The notes below the pieces were generated by a model. It saw nothing but the letters and a program-made list of their open reading frames with translations, was not told the origin of the DNA and did not search any database. A stretch of DNA of 64,000 bases from Rugamonas sp045984285 (GTDB lineage Bacteria > Pseudomonadota > Gammaproteobacteria > Burkholderiales > Burkholderiaceae_D), in the NCBI RefSeq assembly GCF_045984285.3, contig NZ_JBJQIK030000002.1, positions 558,001 to 622,000 on the forward strand. The letters run 5' to 3'. A program made the position numbers and the translations under genes. Every line of letters begins with the position of its first letter. Position 1 is the stretch's first letter. Positions 58,740 through 64,000 of the stretch are shown in pieces.

Positions 58740-59618
58740 ATGGAATGGAGCGACGTCCGGATTTTTCTGGCGGTAGTGCGCGGCCGGTCGTTCGGCGAGG
58801 CCGCGCGCACCCTGGGCGTGAGCCATCCGACGGTGGGCCGCCGGATCAAAGCGCTTGAGGATGAAGCGGAGCAGGCGCTCTTTCGCAGGACCCCGGATGG
58901 ACTGGTGCTTACGGACGCCGGGGACGCCGTGCTGGCCCTCGCGGAATCCATGGAAGACTCAGCGCTGTCCATGGAGCGGCGGCTGGCAGGCAACCAGCAG
59001 CGCCTTGAAGGCATCTTGCGGATATCGGCGGCGGAATGGTTTGCCGGCTATGTGCTGGCGCCCGTGCTGGCTGAACTCACGCACCGCCACCCGGCCGTGG
59101 TGCCGGAGGTGATCGCAAGCTACCGCTTGCTGAACCTGTCGCGCCGTGAGGCCGATGTGGCTTTTCGCATCGTTCCGTTCACCGAACCGGACATCGTTCA
59201 GCGCCGCCTGATGAGCATTCCGTACGGTGTATATGGCTCTGCCGACACCGTGTCTGCAATGCAGAAGGATCCGGCTTCGGTGGGATTGATTCTCATGAAT
59301 ACGGCACAGTCGCATTTCCCCGATGTGGCCTGGCTGCTTGACCGGTGCCCGAAGTCGCCGCGTGTCTTCACCAGCACGAGCCGGGCCGTCCAGGCACAGA
59401 TGTGCCTGCGGGGCATGGGCATTGCGGTGCTGCCCAGGCCGCTGGGCGACGCGACAGCTGGATTGCAGCGCATCGAAACGCTGGGCCCACCTCCGGGCAG
59501 GGACGTCTGGGTTGGCTACCACCATGACTTGCGCCATATGGACCGCCTGCGCGCGATGCTGCATATCGCCGATACGATGCTGGCGCAGGGGCCGGGCAGT
59601 AAAGGTGCCGCCGACTAA
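58740..59618 (+). CDS. LysR-family transcriptional regulator
   Basis: A 292-residue LysR protein: SDVRIFLAVVRGRSFGEAARTLGVSHPTVGRRIKALEDE is the helix-turn-helix, the ligand domain starts near 90 (LRISAAEWFAGYVLAPVLAEL). It reads outward from the SDR-MFS-EthD operon and presumably controls it. The ATG at 58740 is preceded by a weak GTGAAAAG site. Confidence 0.9.
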   Translation: MEWSDVRIFLAVVRGRSFGEAARTLGVSHPTVGRRIKALEDEAEQALFRRTPDGLVLTDAGDAVLALAESMEDSALSMERRLAGNQQRLEGILRISAAEWFAGYVLAPVLAELTHRHPAVVPEVIASYRLLNLSRREADVAFRIVPFTEPDIVQRRLMSIPYGVYGSADTVSAMQKDPASVGLILMNTAQSHFPDVAWLLDRCPKSPRVFTSTSRAVQAQMCLRGMGIAVLPRPLGDATAGLQRIETLGPPPGRDVWVGYHHDLRHMDRLRAMLHIADTMLAQGPGSKGAAD

Positions 59619-59745
59619 AGCCTCCCCTGCGGAAGTAATGCCGTTCAGTTAGCGCTGAACGGCATCTTGTTTCGGGAGTTGCAACTTCGCGGATACCAAG
59701 TCGCCCAGGTCACTGCGATCGGTCCGGCACGCCCATGCACACGGC

Positions 59746-62700
59746 TTAATGCCCGTACGCTATCCCTTGGGGGAAGTTGCCGATGATCGTCGCCAGACTC
59801 TCCTCGCACAGACTGAAGGCGACCAACACGGTCGACTCCAGTGCCTCATCCAATGGTTGGTTGAGTTCGGTCAGGCGGTGAACCCACCAGTCAAATCCTT
59901 CCTTATCTGGAGCCCGGCCCAGGGCGTTCTCGTAGAACGCGGTTACAAAGTCCTGCACGCTGGTGAGCTCGCCATACCGCTTGGCGAATTCGTCACTGCG
60001 AACGAATTGTGACGCAATCGTGTGGGCATCCGTACCCCCATCACGTTTCTCCAGCCAGAAACCCATCCCTGTGGTATCCGGGGCCCGGTCGAAGGCTCCG
60101 CGGTATAGGGCCGCAAGCTGGCCCGCACGCCCTTCAAGGTCGAGCGCGACCGAAAAGTCCGCGAAATGCAGCCTTTCCACGGCAACCGTGAGGTCATGTC
60201 CGTCGGTACCGGACTTGTCCAGCACCGACACGCCATTTGCGCCCACGGTGATTTCATAGTCGGCCAGGCGGCCGGTATACGCGGCGGTATCGATTCCGGC
60301 TCCCCCGATCAGCAGGTCATCACCGCCGCCGCCGGTCAACAGATGGGATGAATCACTGGCTGCGCGGATAAGGTCATTCCCAGCACTTCCTGTCAGGTTG
60401 TCCGCACCGCTGATCTCATGCTGAGTGACCGGTACCGGCAACCGCGGAAGCGTTCCAGGTGCTGGATCGGGTGTCGGGGGCGTAGGACTCGGGCTGGGAA
60501 CCGGGGCCGGCGGCGACGGCGGCGACGGCGACGGCGACGGCGACGGCGGCGGAGGCGGAGGCGGAGGCGGAGGCGGAGGCGGAGGCGGAGGCGGAGGCGG
60601 AGGCGGAGGCGGTGCTGTGGGCGGCGGCTCTACCACATGCAAACCGTTGGCATCGAATTGGACGCGTACATCGGTAAACTGTAGCCATTCAATATGGTTG
60701 AGTATGTCCGTGCCGTCCAAACCGCTGACGGTTAACAGGCGATCTTGACCTATTGCGACGCGATAGTCAGCATACTGTCCCGAAAAGAATGCTGTGTCAG
60801 AACCGGGACCTCCATCAATGGTGTCATTACCCAATCCGCCAGTCAGACCATTGTCGGTGTCGTTGCCAACGATGATGTCGTGGCCGCGCCCGCCAATCGC
60901 ATTTTCGATCACGGTGCCAAAGTTGACAGTCAACTGGCCCGGTGAGGTGATGAACTGGCCACGCCGCTCACCAATATAGTCCCAATAGCCGGGCTGTAGA
61001 TGCAAAGTGACGTTCTGGGTTTGGGCGGCCAGGCTGATCGTGTCCACGCCGCCACCGTCCCAGATGAAATTGGATCCGTGCGCAGTGGGCTGGTACACGT
61101 CATTCGCGGTTCGGGCGACTTTGCTGGGTCCGTAGATATATTGCAAGGCGGCAATGTCGAGTTCGCCATACGATACCGTTTGAGGATTGATGCCACGGGA
61201 CCAAGGGGAATAAGACATGAGCGTCAGAGAGGTCCAGTCCTCCTCATCCGGCAAGCCGTCGCCCTCGAAGGAGTGCTTCAAGCCGAAAACGTGCCCCAAC
61301 TCGTGCATGGACACGTACGGTGTCCATCTCGCAGTACCCGGATCGAAATCCATCTGAATGCGCGCAGTACCGCCTTGCGCACCGGGATATATGGCGCGTC
61401 CCGAGATGGATTGTGAGGTTGCGTTGTGAACGATCTCGAGCGAATATGCTTCGGCAGCAGGGTCATCGACGAACTTAAGATCGACCACCGAACTGATGTA
61501 AGCAAAGGCTTGCTTGAGCGCCGACTGTTCGGCCGAGGATAGAGCGCGGACGTCGATATCGGGATCTTGTGCCGCGAATATGGGGTCCGTCGCGTGGTCC
61601 GGAAAGGTCACTCGGACATTGTGAGCTGCCGGGAAAAACGAAAGATCTTGCTCTCGTGTTGACTCAAGGGTTGGCCCTGCCGGATTGATGAGCGCCTGCA
61701 GCCAGTAGGGGGCGCTGTTTGCCTCGACATGCACCTCCGTGATGGCCGTGGTCTGCCGACCCTGATCACTGACTGTCCACTGCAAGGGGATGGTGGCAGA
61801 AATCGATTCTGACGAATTGCGGTAGCCAATCAAGCGCAGTGCGTCGTTGACCTGGGCCGGTGTTGTGGTGAGGTCGAAGGAGAGGTCCAGTAGTCCATTG
61901 GACTGGCCGACGATGCCAATGGCGTGGCCGCGCAAAAGGATAAATCCTTCGGAAAATTCAAGGTCTCCCGTTCCAATAAATTCATCATTCGGATTCGCTC
62001 CGCCAACACGTTGGAGCGTGACACCGGGGTGTTCTGCCCCGGTGAGGGATACCGTGCTATTGAGGATGACTGCTGGTCCAAATCCCCGGAAGTCGACGTC
62101 ATTCGTTGTGAATTCAGTGACACCGTAGCGTTCGTTCTGTACGCCGTTCGCGTCCACGTGCATGAGAAAGGCAGTGAGTGGATCCTGGGTCCACACGGTT
62201 TGGGGATGCCCCAATGGCCCTGCACTGCCAGACACGATCAGGCTGCCATCGGGAGCGACGGCAAGCGCATAGGTTGTCGCATTCTTGTAGTACCCCAACT
62301 GCTGATGCCAGATGCCGTTGTTCCCGAAACTCGGGTCAAGGTGTCCATTTGAGTCGAGACGGGACACGATGACGGCACTGTCGTAGTCGTAATGGGGGCT
62401 GTCAGGCCAACGGTGGGCAAATCCTGCGACATATATCTCGCCTTGGCTGCCCATTGACACGGCGGACGCCATGCCACTCACTGCCGAGGGGAGCCCCCCC
62501 GCCTCGAATACGTTCGGCGAGATGGTTGCGAGTCCGGCCGCTGCAAAGGTATGATCGACTTGACCGTCGTTATTCAAGCGCATGACTGCCAGTTCGGAGC
62601 TCACGGAGTACGGGGAGGTGGGCGTGCCATCATTGTGCGTGGAACGGCCCCCGGCCAGCAGGATCTTCCCATCGTCCTGCAGGGTTATCGAAGGCATTTG

Positions 62701-63420
62701 GCTCATGCTAAGGCCCTGCGGCGCCCCGAAAGAGGTGATGACAATACCTTCGTTGCCGAAACTGGAATCGACTTGTCCGGTAGCAGTCAGGCGTGCCACG
62801 TACACAGGAGCAGTCGGTTCGGTGGTGTCGGGTATCCCGGCAATCAGGATCCGGCCGTCAGACTGAACAGCAATGTCCTGTACGGTTGCGATACTTTGCG
62901 CGGTCGTTCCCAATCCATGGAGGCCAAACGCTGTATCAACCGTGCCATCGGATGCCACGCGAAATGCTTCGAGGACGGCATCGTCGGCCAGACGAGCACT
63001 CGGAGCGGCACTGACCACAATGACGCTTCCATCCGGAAGGCATGCGATGCGGCCGCCTGTTTCGTAGCGCCCCCCGTCCAAGATCACGGCCCCCGCGTCA
63101 CCAAAAGACAAGTCCGGTTGACCTTCACTCGTCAGGCGGGTCAGCACCAGATCGCCGCCCGTTCTATTCCCGAGCGTATATATTGCGCCATTCGAAGCCA
63201 ACGCCAGGGAACCAGTGTGGGCGCCCAGTGACACTGCGGCACCATCACTCCCGAAGGTTTCGTCCAGTTGCCCATCAACGTTGACTCGTCCGACCCGGTT
63301 CGACGCAAGGAAGATAGCTCTTCCGTCCGGTAGAACCTCAAGCTGGATCGCCGCAGCCCCTTCCTGCCCAAGCCGGGTCAGTAGTGTTCCAACCGGTCCG
63401 TTATTCAAATGTATTGCCAT
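59746..63420 (-). CDS. Large metzincin-type metalloprotease with delta-60, RTX and DUF4214 regions
   Basis: A 1224-residue protein. Residues 20-430 carry several delta-60 (DUF5122) repeats (DGRAIFLAS, QLDETFGSDGA, QPDLSFGDAG, QVDSSFGNEG). Residues 600-765 hold a zinc protease domain with HELGHVFGLKH (706-716) and a Met-turn LMSYSPW (Met735), as in serralysins/matrixins. RTX calcium repeats (NAIGGRGHDIIVGND..GGLGNDTIDGGPGSDT) follow at 840-880, then a polyproline linker (about 932-990), more RTX repeats (about 1015-1060) and a C-terminal DUF4214 domain (about 1085-1215). No N-terminal signal; RTX proteins are often secreted by type I systems, but none is visible here. ATG at 63420 follows GGAAGGAC; the 34-residue longer reading is not used. 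Confidence 0.87.
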   Translation of the reverse strand: MAIHLNNGPVGTLLTRLGQEGAAAIQLEVLPDGRAIFLASNRVGRVNVDGQLDETFGSDGAAVSLGAHTGSLALASNGAIYTLGNRTGGDLVLTRLTSEGQPDLSFGDAGAVILDGGRYETGGRIACLPDGSVIVVSAAPSARLADDAVLEAFRVASDGTVDTAFGLHGLGTTAQSIATVQDIAVQSDGRILIAGIPDTTEPTAPVYVARLTATGQVDSSFGNEGIVITSFGAPQGLSMSQMPSITLQDDGKILLAGGRSTHNDGTPTSPYSVSSELAVMRLNNDGQVDHTFAAAGLATISPNVFEAGGLPSAVSGMASAVSMGSQGEIYVAGFAHRWPDSPHYDYDSAVIVSRLDSNGHLDPSFGNNGIWHQQLGYYKNATTYALAVAPDGSLIVSGSAGPLGHPQTVWTQDPLTAFLMHVDANGVQNERYGVTEFTTNDVDFRGFGPAVILNSTVSLTGAEHPGVTLQRVGGANPNDEFIGTGDLEFSEGFILLRGHAIGIVGQSNGLLDLSFDLTTTPAQVNDALRLIGYRNSSESISATIPLQWTVSDQGRQTTAITEVHVEANSAPYWLQALINPAGPTLESTREQDLSFFPAAHNVRVTFPDHATDPIFAAQDPDIDVRALSSAEQSALKQAFAYISSVVDLKFVDDPAAEAYSLEIVHNATSQSISGRAIYPGAQGGTARIQMDFDPGTARWTPYVSMHELGHVFGLKHSFEGDGLPDEEDWTSLTLMSYSPWSRGINPQTVSYGELDIAALQYIYGPSKVARTANDVYQPTAHGSNFIWDGGGVDTISLAAQTQNVTLHLQPGYWDYIGERRGQFITSPGQLTVNFGTVIENAIGGRGHDIIVGNDTDNGLTGGLGNDTIDGGPGSDTAFFSGQYADYRVAIGQDRLLTVSGLDGTDILNHIEWLQFTDVRVQFDANGLHVVEPPPTAPPPPPPPPPPPPPPPPPPPPPPPSPSPSPSPPSPPAPVPSPSPTPPTPDPAPGTLPRLPVPVTQHEISGADNLTGSAGNDLIRAASDSSHLLTGGGGDDLLIGGAGIDTAAYTGRLADYEITVGANGVSVLDKSGTDGHDLTVAVERLHFADFSVALDLEGRAGQLAALYRGAFDRAPDTTGMGFWLEKRDGGTDAHTIASQFVRSDEFAKRYGELTSVQDFVTAFYENALGRAPDKEGFDWWVHRLTELNQPLDEALESTVLVAFSLCEESLATIIGNFPQGIAYGH
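60551..60610. repeat. Hexanucleotide tandem repeat (GGAGGC) x10 encoding polyproline
   Basis: Ten exact GGAGGC units, 60551-60610, preceded by a GGCGAC run (60508-60545). On the minus strand they encode alternating CCT and CCG proline codons of the metzincin linker. Length changes by slippage would add or remove two prolines per unit without shifting the frame. Confidence 0.95.
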
Positions 63421-63700
63421 GCGTCCTTCCCCCCCCGCCGAAAAAAAATCCACCTTATACCGGCGTACGAGCGAATCTCTGCCATTTGGCTGCATGCGCT
63501 GCCATTGCACTGTGGCCGCCATAGCTGCTTGAGTCGCTTCGTTTTTCAGCGAGGGATGCTGGACGAACAGCTTGCTGTGAAGCCGTTAGTCGCCGCTCCG
63601 CACGCAAGGGGAGGGGAGCCATGTACCCATCAACAATATTTTGTAGCATCTCATCAAATACCTGGAACTTTTCCGCCCCCTGGCCGGAATATATCCAAAC
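63421..63700. other. 280-base divergent intergenic region, no gene seen
   Basis: It separates the metzincin gene (minus) from the sigma-factor gene (plus). It has a run of eight C followed by GCCG and a run of eight A near 63430-63450 and no recognisable reading frame; promoters for both genes must lie here, but I cannot place them with confidence. Confidence 0.5.
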
Positions 63701-64000
63701 ATGAAGATGACTACGCCAGCCACCATCGCCGATACCGACTTGCTGCGCCGCCTGCGCCAGGGCGACGCAGCCGCCTTCCAGGCGCTATACCAGCGCCACC
63801 AGAGCGCGGTGTTCCGCTTCGCCGCCATGCGCTGCGGCTCGGCCGATAGCGCGGCCGATGTGGTGCAGGAGGTGTTCATCGGCCTGCTGACCGGCAGTTT
63901 CGCCTTTGACCCAACACGTGGAGCGCTGGCTCCCTTCCTGCTCGGCGTCGCCCGCAACCTGCTGCTCAAGCATGAGGAAGCGCAGCGCCGTACGGCCAGC
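63701..64000 (+). CDS. ECF-type RNA polymerase sigma factor, N-terminal part
   Basis: An open frame from the ATG at 63701 to the window end, 100 codons. It starts MKMTTPATIADTDLLRRLRQ, and DAAAFQALYQRHQSAVFRF then SADSAADVVQEVFIGLL are region 2 of sigma-70-family factors, the part that binds core polymerase and the -10 element. Region 4 lies beyond the edge. It is divergent from the large metalloprotease gene. The anti-sigma factor would be expected next to it, outside the window. Confidence 0.86.
   Translation, partial: MKMTTPATIADTDLLRRLRQGDAAAFQALYQRHQSAVFRFAAMRCGSADSAADVVQEVFIGLLTGSFAFDPTRGALAPFLLGVARNLLLKHEEAQRRTAS

Noticed and set aside
60508..60612. The hexamer repeat as a CRISPR-like or VNTR-type non-coding array
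   Set aside because: It has no spacers and lies in frame inside the metzincin gene, where it encodes Pro/Ser codons.

Overview
The window is GC-rich DNA that looks like the chromosome of a betaproteobacterium of the Oxalobacteraceae (Massilia/Duganella-like). This is inferred from gene content and order: a membrane-bound formate dehydrogenase operon carrying DUF3305/DUF3306 proteins, PEP-CTERM proteins, a phasin, and the block lpxH-ppiB-ppiA / cysS-alkA-accA-tilS-lysC-tRNA-Ser. No 16S gene is present, so the assignment rests on recognition only.

Layout. 1-0.23 kb: start of a type II asparaginase on the minus strand. 0.35-10.6 kb: one long plus-strand formate dehydrogenase operon (accessory proteins, iron-sulfur protein, Tat chaperone, Tat-target peptide, catalytic, electron-transfer and cytochrome b subunits, a lipoprotein, a small secreted protein, FdhD). 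10.6-16.0 kb: a PEP-CTERM protein, a LysR regulator, two very small proteins, then a four-gene LiaF-like/LytS/LytTR envelope-sensing operon. 16.1-20.0 kb: a nuclease-helicase plus VRR-NUC nuclease pair. 20.1-24.4 kb: phasin, small secreted protein, multidomain sensor kinase, and a divergent qorR/qorB pair. 24.4-26.1 kb: three tRNA-Leu(CAG) genes interrupted by a PEP-CTERM metalloprotease. 26.3-46.1 kb: mostly housekeeping (rnr, rlmB, cysE, yceH, a GntR-ABC transporter operon, lpxH, ppiB, ppiA, cysS, alkA, accA, tilS, lysC, tRNA-Ser).

46.1-59.6 kb is accessory in character. Immediately after tRNA-Ser(GCU) lies a block whose codon use is visibly more AT-rich. It holds two translationally coupled genes: a 1016-residue protein with an N-terminal PHP phosphoesterase domain and a split ABC/SMC-type ATPase, and a DUF2971 protein. 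This is the best candidate in the window for an uncharacterised, probably anti-phage, system. It is followed by a retropepsin-like protein, an alpha/beta hydrolase facing an AraC regulator, and two LysR-controlled oxidoreductase clusters (NTF2-SDR and EthD-MFS-SDR). 59.7-63.4 kb is a 1224-residue metzincin with delta-60, RTX, polyproline and DUF4214 parts, followed by the start of an ECF sigma factor gene at the right edge.

Two families of intergenic palindromes recur. One is built on a GGTGCCTGACCCCAYGGTGTCA core (near 16.0, 35.6 and 37.8 kb). The other is built on GGGGACRGACCCT (29.8 and 43.1 kb). They look like dispersed REP-like elements. Many neighbouring genes overlap as ATGA or TAATG, so translational coupling is the rule here.
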